A stretch of 64,000 nt of DNA from Neospora caninum Liverpool (taxonomy: Eukaryota; Apicomplexa; Conoidasida; Eucoccidiorida; Sarcocystidae). Of the stretch, positions 22,057 through 32,490 are shown piece after piece. The notes under the pieces were generated by a model, which was given only the letters and a program-made list of their open reading frames with translations, was not told the origin of the DNA and ran no database searches. The stretch covers positions 4,612,710 to 4,676,709 of the forward strand of contig NC_018398.1 in the NCBI RefSeq assembly GCF_000208865.1, written 5' to 3'. The position numbers and the translations under genes were made by a program. Position 1 is the stretch's first letter. The number at the start of each line of letters is the position of its first letter.

Positions 22057-23415
22057 TTATGTTCCCTTTTCGTGTCTGCCTCTCCTCTTGATTTCTTGGT
22101 CATGACGAAATTGCTCAGCGGCGGCAATTTCGTCGCCACTGATGACGGTGTGGTCCAGCGACTTCAAGTCGGGCAGAGTAGCAATCACGGCAATTCTGAG
22201 CAAAAACATGGAAGAAAAGAAGCGCGCTACATGAAGTCAGTGCAGAACAAATTGAACAGCAGCAAGCTGGTAACGAAAGTGTGCAGCTTTTGTGAATACA
22301 GGAGTCATTATGGTACAGCAGCTGGGAGGAGAAGTCATTGCAGACCACCAGCTGGAGACCATCTAGGAAGTTTCATGTTTGGAAATGCATGCAGTCCGAA
22401 TTTGATTTTTCTGAGATAGACTGTTTCAGAAGTATCAGATATGTATCAGGCGAAAGGCAGCGACGGGCACTTGATTTTGGAAAGCGCCTGACCTGTAATC
22501 TGGGTAATCGTCCCGCTCGAGAGGGTTTCCCATGAGTGTTAATGTCCTGAGCTTTCGAATGCCCTTCAATGGCAGTAGAGAGGCGTAGCTCGCAATTAGA
22601 TTGCAGTGCAGGTAGAGGGTCCGTAGGTTTGAAAGCTGCTGCACAACGGGATCGATGACTTTGAGCTGATTGAATGCAAGATCTAGCCATTGTAGGTTCT
22701 TTTCTGGATACGGCATTATGCGACATAGAGATGGAATGAGCTCCTCCAGTGAACTTAACTGATTGTTACAAAGCCGTACAGCGGTCACAGTCAGTTTCAC
22801 ATGGATTTTCTCAGGCGTATGCAGGTCTATGACGGTTCCTTCAAAACCGTTCCTTGGTTGAGTACAGAGAGACACAGTACTGCTATGCCTCGATAAGCAG
22901 ACGGATGAGCGAAACCCTGCTAGATTTGGCGAGCTGCAACCGGAAGCGAGCGTCTGTTGTGGCGTTTGGGGCTCCAAGGTCTCGCCCATGAAGAAAGAAT
23001 GAGACGCAAACGCAGGACTCTTTGATGGGGTTGCTGTCGGAGTCTGTCCACTGCGGTTCAGGGCGGCCTCGGAGAAAGTTACCCGATATTGCGATTCATG
23101 CTTTTTCGGAGAGCTGTTTTCAGGCACACCATTGAGAGCGGAAGACGGCCAAATGCCATTGTTATGAGCAAGAGCAATCATGAACGTGGGCCGCGTAGGC
23201 TGTGGGGGAGAGGTGGATGGAGGAGTTGAGGGACGGGCCGCCGCCTTCGGAGACCGGCATAACGAATTTCTTTGGTTTGCGATAGCAGTGTGCTCTGGCG
23301 ATATGTCAAGGGGAGACTTGTAGTTCCGGAACGACAAATCAAGGGGAGCGGTCGGCACGATGTAGTCATGACGATGTGGTGAGCGGCGACCGTCCGTGGC
23401 TGCAGGAGACTGCAT
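22057..23415 (-). CDS. LRRC51: LRRC51-type leucine-rich-repeat protein
   Basis: Two exons: 23415-22493 and 22195-22057, giving 353 residues. Donor TACAG|GTCAGG and acceptor GCTCAG join in phase 2, restoring DYR-IAVIATLPDLKSLD. Residues 24-31 (PLDLSFRN) match the PLDYSFR element at the start of LRRC51. Leucine-rich repeats run from about residue 208 to 320 (LQWLDLAFNQL, LRTLYLHCNLI, LRTLTLMGNPLE), followed by a short charged tail. The order of these blocks, including PEKNLQWLDLAFNQLKVIDP, is that of LRRC51, a small protein conserved in ciliated eukaryotes and associated with motile cilia. Vertebrate LRRC51 is about 190 residues. Here some 170 low-complexity residues (Ser/Pro/Thr-rich) are inserted between the PLDLSFR element and the repeats. 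The ATG at 23415 is the first in frame. Confidence 0.82.
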
Positions 23416-26400
23416 TTTCACTTATGATATTGATAAGGTGAAGAAGGAGTACAATGAACTGGCTTGTCTCCGTGTCCAGGCGAAGCAATGACGCGTTCGT
23501 GTCTATGCACACACGTGGCACACCTCAAATGTCACACTCAGTGGCTAGTGCAGGTCAGCCTCGGACAACTAGGTGCTCCGTCCTCTCGCGTTATCCTCGA
23601 TGGCGGGTTCGATGATACGAAGTTCGGGTCTTCTACGTGAGGACCGCGGCTTTCCAAGTGACAGGCAAGCCAGCAAGTCATGCGATTGGAGACGACAAGC
23701 AAACTGTTACATACTGAAGCACACATGTATAAACTAGAGATCGTTGACTTCACGTGTTGCAAATTGCGGGCCTGACGGAACTGACCCCATTGTGAGAATG
23801 AAATTGATTACGGCGAGACTTCCCGCCTCTTTATCAAATTCTCGTTTTCTCCCACGTACGGGTGGGAAGCTGAGCCATTATGTTCGACAGCCTTTTATCA
23901 CTCTGTATCAGCACATTTTTCCAATCCTCAGAAATGTGGTGTCACGTCTTCATTTCCTTTTCCTCCTGTATCGCCCTTTCATCCAAGCTATTTGCCCGAT
24001 TACCCATGTTTCACACGCATAGGCAAGACATGCGTCGAACTGCGTCGGCGCAGCTGATGATCAAACCACTAGCCGTGACCGTGAGAAATTGGCTTTAGAA
24101 CTCTGCTTTCAGTTGTCTGATCGGTCCCGCCGCAGGGCTGCATGCGTGAATACGAAGCTCCGTCACCCAGAATTCGTGGTTGAACACCAGGGAGATGATG
24201 AACAGTGGACTTTACTTCTTGTTTCGGGAAGCGTGCAGCAGTCGAAAAGATCACACAATCACAGGAGTGTTGGCGGAAATGTTTTGCAAAAGCGAGACAC
24301 CTCTGCAGACTCTCGTGCCACAATGGCTAAATTGCTGACTTGTGCACGCGAATGGCCCCACTCACGGGTAACTGCTGAACTTTCGATTCTCCACGACACA
24401 GGAAAAGAAGTTGTTTTAGCTGTATTCTAGGAAAAGAAGACTAATCCCGACTGATCGTTGCTTCGGCTCTTGACGCTCCTCGCGATCCAGCATTCACTTC
24501 GAAATTACTTTGGGACTACAGTGTTCGTGCATGTAGTAAATCTGTGAAACCCCATCTAAAGGAGCTGACCTGAGTTTGAAAAATATCCACGTATAATGTC
24601 GTGAACAAACTTTCCATCGGAGCTATGGCTGCAGACTGATACATTGCACCCTATGGAAAGAGGAAAGTGCAGGCGGTGTACGGCGTCGTTTCGTCGTTTA
24701 CCGGGGATCTGAGCTGGGGCCAGTTTGAACGGCTTTTCTCTGTTAGAGTCTGTTAAGCCACCGCATCCTTCGGTTATGCACATTATGGGGACTCGTTAGT
24801 TTCGAGGGCGCTATGGTGATGACAACCCTTCTTTCTCGAGCACCATACTGGCTCGCTCAGCGGTATTTCCTGTCATATAACGCAGTTTTGTTAAAAATCC
24901 ATCCACAGCAGGTAAAGGTAACGCTACGAATCCCCCTGCGTTACCAATTTCCCCCTAAACACCGTCACAATCTCTCAGTTCTTTCCTCGGCACTTTCGGG
25001 CTCCTGATAGAGCACGTCGAAACTCTGGTGTTCTCAGCCCAAGAGAGTTCTGCCGTCACACGATATACGTGCACGCTTCGTAGTTGATTCAAGCACAGAT
25101 TCTGCTTCCATGCACGAGTAACTAACCTACCCACAGCAGCGATCATGATAACGACATGCTTTTAGGAGAGGAACCGATTCCTGCACAATTCTCTTTAAGC
25201 ACGCAACGTGCTGCCCGAGCCCGCGCGCCAGGATAGGGAAGTTGGAGTCTGATAGTTGCATCAGCGCTGTGTGCCGTGCTTCAGATGGCAGTTCGAAGGG
25301 TCGTCACTCCCAGCCGCAAGGGTATTTATTCATGTCTTACACGTTCCCTTATCCGTAAATCCAATCAACTCCCCGTCAGATGCTCTAGGCTTCCACGTAT
25401 GCTCGAATCTCTTTTCAAAGCCAATTACGGCTTATACAAAGTCTGCTTAAGGAGACGGATATATCGGATAAACTGTGTAACAGGAGATCTCCTTCGTAAA
25501 ACCGGAGTAGGCGTATCTTTTGTGCCCTGACTACTAAATCTCCTACTGCCCTCCGATTTCTTGTCACGACAACGAACAAAACAGTAGCAGGAAACGGAAG
25601 GCGCGATGATTGATCTCTTGATGGGATAATCCAGTGTCCAGTTGCTCGTCCAGTGCCAGCAGTTGGCGTGAACCGCGGACAGCACAGGGTGCGACCGGCG
25701 GTGGCGAGGCTGGCCGCGGCGACACCCCAGATGTCTGGCTGCCGCCTGCAAACGCCAAGAAAACCAGGTAGTTTCAGTCAGTTGCTGCTTTCGGGGAGAC
25801 GCTGCGTTTCTTCGAACCGCATCGTTGCCTGTACCTATAATGTGTGTGAGAGATGTTGCAACAGCTTCTTTGGCGTCACTGATATTTACGACAGTACTGT
25901 GTGGAGCACCCTGATGACTAGGCTACACGCGGAAGATTGATCGTCACTTTCTTGAGTCGGTTGTGCCACCAGCGTTTCCAGCCCACAGCAGCTGACTTCC
26001 AGGCTATATCACTATCCTCTCATGCCTTTTGCTCGGTGACGCTACCGTGTTGGAAATGGAGAATGGCGGACGAGGGAAAACATTTATTTATTCATCAAGC
26101 CTCCATTGTACGCGTGTAGATGCCATGCACGCTCAGTGGATCCTTTCGAAGAATCATCCACTCGATTACAGCTGCGTGAGTGGTTCGCGTCAGAGCAGTA
26201 GGAGCTGTCCCTTTGGCTTTACATGACAACAAGTCGCTTCTAAGAACATTGTTTCGAACAAAGAGCTTAGCGGATAGAGTACTGGTACTTCACCAATGGG
26301 TGATCGCGAGGTGGCGGCAGCTTCACCCAAACTGATGGCATCCGGTGGGCGGTAGTTTCCCAAAAATTACAGTCACTCTTCGCACTACCTGTCGTCAAAA

Positions 26401-26452
26401 TCCAAACATTAGTGTCTAGTTTGGGTCAGAATCGTCTCTACCAACCTCAGAC
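23416..26452. other. Long intergenic region with weak exon-like segments
   Basis: Nothing here can be assigned. Two places are suggestive. One is a minus-strand segment 25752-25564 behind a strong acceptor (GGCGTTTGCAG). It is open in all three frames, one of which contains RQPDIWGVAAASLATAGRT. The other is a plus-strand frame 24089-24430. The rest is expected to be promoter of the flanking divergent genes. Confidence 0.35.
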
Positions 26453-27739
26453 ATGGCCGTATCAGCGTCAACTGCATCTTCGGAGGGAGGGTTGCTGCCA
26501 GGACACGTGGGGACTTCCCTCCAACAAGTCTCTCGAAGTGCTAAAAGTCTAACTCCGATGGCCTATCTCAGTTCACCATCCACTCCACATTCCGATCGGT
26601 CACTGACAATCAACTCCCGTCCCTTGCCAACAAACCAGAAGGGCGACTTTCCTGTTTCTCTATCCGCGGCCTACGGCGAACCTGAACAATCGTCACCAGG
26701 AGCATACCCTCACCGTCCCGTAATTGTAATAGATCCACCGCGAGTCGGCAAGATCGAGTGGACAGGCACGGAACGCGAGCCCAATGTGCTAACTAGAAAA
26801 GGGCCAGTGGCACTGCAAACCTTTGTACGCTCCGGCAATTTTTTTCTCCTGTGCCCTCCTCTACGTCCTCATCCAGGTGTACCGTTGGACGCGAATGGAG
26901 CCTTTGACTTCCGCGCGTTTTTGTTATCCCAGGGTACCGGTGGAGTTCAACCCTTACACAAGCAAGCTGATGGCAACGGCTGGGCACCGCCAATATACGA
27001 ACCGTAAAATCAGTTTGGTTAAGAAAGAGTGTGTTGCGCTCATGTGCCCAGGCGGGTAGAGGACACAAGAGCAGCTTGAGCATTTCAAACGTGGGCACTT
27101 CTCGTCTTTCGTTCTGTGGTAATGCTTCATACGCATGAACATCACGGTCAAGCTAGACAACTCAATTCGTGCGTCCCCAGCACGGTTTCTGTTGCATCCC
27201 GTGTCCAGTATGTCCGCATGGAGCCGCAGCACTCCCCTGTTGTAGACAGGCATTCCGTTGGGACGTTGCGGTTTCTCAGCATCAATCGACGTCGCCGGCT
27301 TTGGGACAGCTACGGAGAGCCCCCGTCAGGAACGGGTTACCGATACGTTCGTTTACATCGGCGCTCGCTTTGCAACCACCAATGGGGGGCAGCAGCTTCT
27401 TTTCACTGTGCCAACATGAAGACGCAATATTTTTGCCCAACTTCTTAGGCTCAGGATTACAAGCTCACGTTTTCTGCTGAAATTGGGAGATGAGCGATAA
27501 AAACTTAGCAACGACCGCCAGTGGGGTTCTGCAATGACTCACCGCGTGATCCGCAACTAACAGCAGCTCAGAGCTGTGCTCTGCGTCTGAGTGAAGAGTG
27601 GCCAGTCGACCAACAGGGCTCTACCAACGGAGTATGGCTTACGCAGGAAAGCTATCAGTGACTCTGGTTTTATTGCCCCCCTATTTTATAGTTGGTGAAT
27701 AACTTCACAGGACAGACGACGCTTGAAGTAGACTCGCAG
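26453..27739 (+). CDS. Probable multi-exon gene, unknown function (3' end unresolved)
   Basis: Exons proposed: 26453-27003, 27181-27346 and 27692-27739. The ATG at 26453 opens a Ser/Pro-rich start, then a better-ordered segment (VIVIDPPRVGKIEWTGTE, FDFRAFLLSQG, APPIYEP). Donor GAACC|GTAAAA and acceptor GTCCCCAG join in phase 2 to TVSVASRVQYVRMEP and then RLWDSYGEPPSGTGYRY. A 48-base exon (LVNNFTGQTTLEVDSQ) follows the strong acceptor CCCCCCTATTTTATAG and ends CAG|GTGACG. The next exon is unclear. The acceptor TTTACAG at 28105 gives a quick stop at 28138 in phase 0. A better-looking C-terminus (LRVPVTRRKYDYHLQPRPRE, stop at 28260) needs phase 1. No domain is recognised; the short aromatic motifs recall axonemal inner-junction proteins, but only loosely. 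Confidence 0.42.
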
Positions 27740-28006
27740 GTGACGGCTGCTAGTTTAGTGACAAATAATCGAGGAGTGTGTGTGTTTGAGCCACCCTTGT
27801 ACTACGCAGGAGGAACTTCACAACATTGTCGAAGCCAAGAGAATAGATCCAAACATGTTTATGCGTCGTGGTTGGCCTGCTTGCTTCATGCCACCTGTCG
27901 TGCTCCTAAAATGGATGTTGGCCGAATGGTAGAGTGCACGTAGACTGTACAAAGATACTGAGGGTGTTTATTTGCAACCAGTGATACCTTCAGCCGCAAC
28001 AGTTTT

Positions 28007-28092
28007 ACCATTTAACGCTATTGCCAAAATGCTATCTCACTGCAATAGCTATACCATTCAACGCTATCGCCAAAATGCTATCTCACTGCAGA
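28007..28092. repeat. 46-bp tandem duplication
   Basis: Two adjacent copies with period 46. Each begins ACCATTTAACGCTATTGCC or ACCATTCAACGCTATCGCC and continues AAAATGCTATCTCACTGCA. They differ at two positions in the first 19 bases. The second copy abuts a CTGCAG acceptor-like site. Confidence 0.85.
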
Positions 28093-28260
28093 GTGTCCTT
28101 TACAGAATTTTCCATTACAATGGCAGGTGCTGACATAGCCTCTCCCCGGGAAGAAAGCATGCGAATCGGACTTCCGCTCCAACGAGCAGAACCTGTGTTA
28201 CGAGTTCCTGTCACAAGAAGAAAATATGACTACCACCTCCAGCCACGGCCCAGAGAGTAG

Positions 28261-28723
28261 TCACCCATGCGCACGATACCCGTGCCGGGCACCACTGGGC
28301 ACTCCATCTCGCGCAGGGGGGGAGCAATTCTCAGAAGTGAGGGAGTCTAGAAGAGCCGTGACATGGAGAAATCGTGTAAGAGGAAGTTTGATGATTTAGC
28401 GGATGTGGTTTGACTGTCGGATAACCTTGCCACGCAGATGAAACCCCAGGATACGCATAGCGGTGATTGAAAGTAAACACACGGAACCCTGGTCCCGCGA
28501 ATTCTGTGGAAGTAGACAATTTCCATCGCGTGTGTGCAAATATCGCACCGAGGGGATATGGAATTACGCCACAGGGGCGTTCTTCGTCCTGTCTCGGTCC
28601 CTTAAGTTTTGAACTCCCGCCGCCCATCAGAGAACGTTCTGCAACCATGCATCACTGCCAGTATCCTTTTTTACTGGCCTATTTACCAAAAAGAAGCGAC
28701 GTTCGAATCTCGCTCTTACACTG
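28261..28723. other. Short convergent intergenic region
   Basis: Between the 26453 candidate (+) and the 835-residue gene (-). No supported coding sequence; it should contain both 3' UTRs. Confidence 0.4.
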
Positions 28724-31700
28724 TCACTCTTTCACGTTTGCAACTACGTACAGAGTGAATCCTCTAGGGAGGACCTCAAGCCGATCCCGCAGGACTCGCG
28801 AGATGGCTGCGATGATGTACTGCGCCAGATCTTCGTACCCTTTGGGTAGGTTTGCTCCGATGGCATCCTGTGTGCTATCTTGTACAACGGGGACATGCTT
28901 CAAAGCGGGACTTCTGTTGTTCTTGGCCGCTCCACCCCTTGGACTTTCTGCAATCTTCTCCATGTATGATAACGACACCTTCAAAACCTGTGGCCGCCAC
29001 ATGCGCTTGGTCACGCCGTTTGTAGATATCGTTGCACCGCACGTGGGTGCCCTCTGCTGAGACTTTTCTGCACTTTCCTCGTCGTTCGCTGCTCCCCCTC
29101 TTACATCCGAAAGAAGCACTTGTAGAGTCCTCGCCAACAGCCCGTCACTAGGGAATGCAACCAGCTCGGGAGTCAGAGCGGTCAAGTTCATTGACAAGAT
29201 AGTGAATGCCGGCAAAAAGAACGGATCTCCCTGCCGACATGGGGGCATTGAAATCTTGAGCATTTCACCCCCCGTTCCCTTCCTGCCCACAACAACAACA
29301 ATTTCGAAATCGTCGCCTTGGAGGACTACTTTGTTCGCGAGACGTTTCTTTTGATTGCGGGCGAAGGCCTTAGTCACCTCATCGATAAATTGAAGTTGGT
29401 GCTTGAACTGTTCGAACCAGAAGTATGCTCCCAAACTCGGCGCCTTGAGATTTTTCAGAAGACGTCGTGCCGTGGAAATCCGATTTTTCGTCTGAACAAG
29501 GGACGGTTGAGGTTTCACGTCTCCAGTGGCCTCTCCAAGATAGGCAATCAGCAAGTACGTATTTTTCTCGAGTGCTTCCGCCAAGAGACTCAGTTTCTCG
29601 TGAATCGTCGTCTCAAGCTTCTCAGCGAACTGGTCAGTGCGCGCGAGGGCGAAGCGGTTTTCCTGTGTGTAATCAAACTGCAGATACTGCAGGAAAGGAA
29701 CGGTATAGGACTCCGCTAGCAGCCCATCCACACGGACGACTGCATAGTGGTCAAACAGCGGACCCGTTCGCTGTCGTTCACGCAGCCACCCCACTGCCAC
29801 AGCGGCAATCATATGTTCATCAGGTAGAACCATCTCGATAATAGGAGCCTCCGAGTGGGCCTTTTCTTCTTTCTTCTCTTCCTCTCCCCCGCCCCATCCT
29901 GAAGGTCCGAGGTTCAGCGAGTTAAAGAGAGCCCGTGCACCACCTAACCCTCCAAAAAGTTTCACACCCTTTTCCCTGTTGGGCAGATTCGTCGTGGATA
30001 CCTGAGGGACGGTATGAATGAAAATGGGGATTACCGTTTTCCCTGGAAGAAGTTGCTTCACCAGGTGGGTCATGACACCACACACTTTCTCGATTTTGCT
30101 ACTGGCGAAGGAGCTGCTCAGATCGATATACGTGGCCCCCTTCTCGCGGTGCGTGCGGGACCCCGTGAATGAAGACGGCTCGAGGAAATCCCGCTGAATA
30201 CTCTGGACCATATCCTGCAACATGTTCTCTTCTAGATGGAGATTTTGCAGGAAATCTCGGAGACGCGTGATCGCATCCGCTGTAATTCGCTGCTCGGCTT
30301 CCCCTAACGCAGTCAGCCGTTCATGCACCAAATCATCCAACTCGCGTCGAGCTGCAATCATACGCGCGTCGATGTCGTTCACCTCCACGTCCATACGGTG
30401 CCGCATGTCAAAGTACACCTGCAAGTAAACGAGAACGCGCAACGATTACACACAGGAACAGCGAAACCCACACATGCTAGTTGAAAATCGGGTGGAAAAC
30501 TGAACAGATCGCACACCAGCATCCACCATGCACTCAGCACTACAGACAGCTACCTACAAACATACAGATATATCCATTCTCATAAATATATATATATATA
30601 TAATCATATGTTGATGAGTTCACGTCAATCCGCCACAATCGCGTGACGCTGCGCCATGCGTCCTCTTTCCACTGGCACTGACCCGCGTGAGCTCATCGAC
30701 CTTCGCGCTGCACGTGTCGATCTGCCGCATCACACTCGACGCTTCCGTGTTAAACGAGCTCTCCGCCTGCGCTCGGATCTGAGTCAGCTGGTCACGGAGC
30801 TCCTGCAGATGTTTGTAAACGGCGCCGTTTGGCGGTCTGAGCTGCGCGTCCAGCTGCTCCTCAACGCGCGACAAACCGCGGATGAAGTCCGCTAACAACA
30901 CAGCAAAAAAACCACGTGTAGATGCAGATCCACGCCTCCACGAACTCCCCTCCATCAACCCACATTAAGACACATACACTCACGCGACAACCGCTATATG
31001 CAACATGATGTACACGTTGACTCGTGTACAAAACTGTTCCTGCGTATTCAGCGGCACCTGTTCGTAGTGTGCGAGCATCATAATCTCCGTTCGCCCAGCC
31101 AGTACTTTTCTGGGACGCTGTAGAGGTTACGCAAGTTCGAATCAGGTCGAACGCATGTCGATTCAGAGCACATATCCACACTACACCTCCAAAGCAACGA
31201 ACAGCCCCGCGTTCTGCGGACCTCTCTACACGACGAACCGGTGCGCCTTGCACGCAGTCTGATTCACCGAAAACAGGGTGTTTGGTTCCCAAGCCTTCTT
31301 ACGCCGAGAGGACATATCGATCCCCTCGCGTCTTTATCTCTTGTAATACACAGATATACATAGCTGTAGACATTTACGTGCCCATGCGTCGTGTTGAAAA
31401 GATTTGTCTAGTCCACTTTTTCACACATCCTACCCGATCGACTGTCAATCATGCGTAAAGTTTCTTCTGTTTTGCCGTCGAATGATTCGTTGAGATGCTG
31501 GATTTCCCCCTTGGCCTTGTTGACTTCCATACGCAGGAGATCGATTTGAGCAGTGAGTTGCGCAATCTTCTCCATAAATCTGGAAAGGACAGAAGGCACG
31601 CAGAACCATCACACAACAGAGAGAATCCCAAGATTCAAGATACACGGAAGAGGAGAATCGAGCTCCGATCGCCCCCCCTTGTTCTGCTTTCCTCTGCCAC

Positions 31701-32490
31701 GGAAAAGAGAAGCACTACACTCTTTCCTATCTGCGCCGTGCACGCAGATGAGGTACACCGATGCATGTGTCTTGTCGCCAACGGGTTTCTCCCTCCCCAA
31801 GTTCGTTCCCTTTTTCTTCACGGTTTCTGACTGGTGCGAAAGGAGCATCTTCAGATATCATCAGCTGCCGCCTCGACGTGGTTCTCAACTGTATGTACAC
31901 CCCCTTTCCCTAACAAGGTCTCGGCGCACACCTCGAAACCGTTGGCTAAATCGCGGAAAGGATAGGGCCGCGTTAGTTCCGCGGCAAAAAAGTGACCCGC
32001 GCATTTGCCCATCTCTGTGCTGGTGAACGTACTTGTCTGTGAGGCTTCCCGCGTGGTTCCTCATCGAGAGTAACCTGGACTTTATTTCTGCCGGCGCAGC
32101 CTGCTCGCCGTTCCACAACAGAAGACCTTCTCTGTCTTTTACGCCTTCGCCTCGCGCTGTGGAGAGCGCTCCCGCCGCATTTTCCCCTGCCTTTGCTCCA
32201 GGTATGTGTGCTGCGCCTGCACTTGTCAACTTCGAGGCGTCCTCAGAGGCCGAGCTTTCGCTCTCTTGCCCGGGGTCGACGGATCCGGCGCCAGGGTCGG
32301 CATTGACGAAGCTTGGCCGCGAGTGAGCTATGGTCGGAAACAAGATGGGAGTGAGTACCGCCGAGAGAGCGAGAAGAGAGAAGACCAAGAAAGCCCTTTT
32401 GGCGGATCGCCTGCGGCCAGAAGAGCAGGCGCTGCGGCACCAGGACGCCGGCGCGGGCAGTCCTGCTGAGTGGCCGACGTGGGTTGCCAT
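28724..32490 (-). CDS. Membrane-anchored coiled-coil protein, 835 residues, unknown function
   Basis: Four exons: 32490-32033, 31579-31434, 30891-30683 and 30418-28724. All are GT-AG with matching phases (2, 1, 0). The N-terminus has a basic stretch (GRRRSAKR) followed by one hydrophobic segment near residues 33-52 (FLVFSLLALSAVL), which reads as a type II signal anchor or an uncleaved leader. Residues about 150-370 are predicted coiled coil with regular heptads (EKIAQLTAQIDLLRMEVNKA, ELRDQLTQIRAQAE, RMIAARRELDDLV). The last 460 residues look globular: IEMVLPDEHMIAAVAVGWL, FDHYAVVRVDGLLAES, LLIAYLGEATGDV, FEIVVVVGRKG and a C-terminal LPRGFTLYVVANVKE. I recognise no family. The large exon is uninterrupted and has strong codon structure, so the gene is real. 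The ATG at 32490 is the first in frame. Confidence 0.75.

Noticed and set aside
31120..31150. GTTCGAATC-like T-loop word suggesting a tRNA
   Set aside because: No acceptor stem, anticodon arm or D arm could be paired around it.
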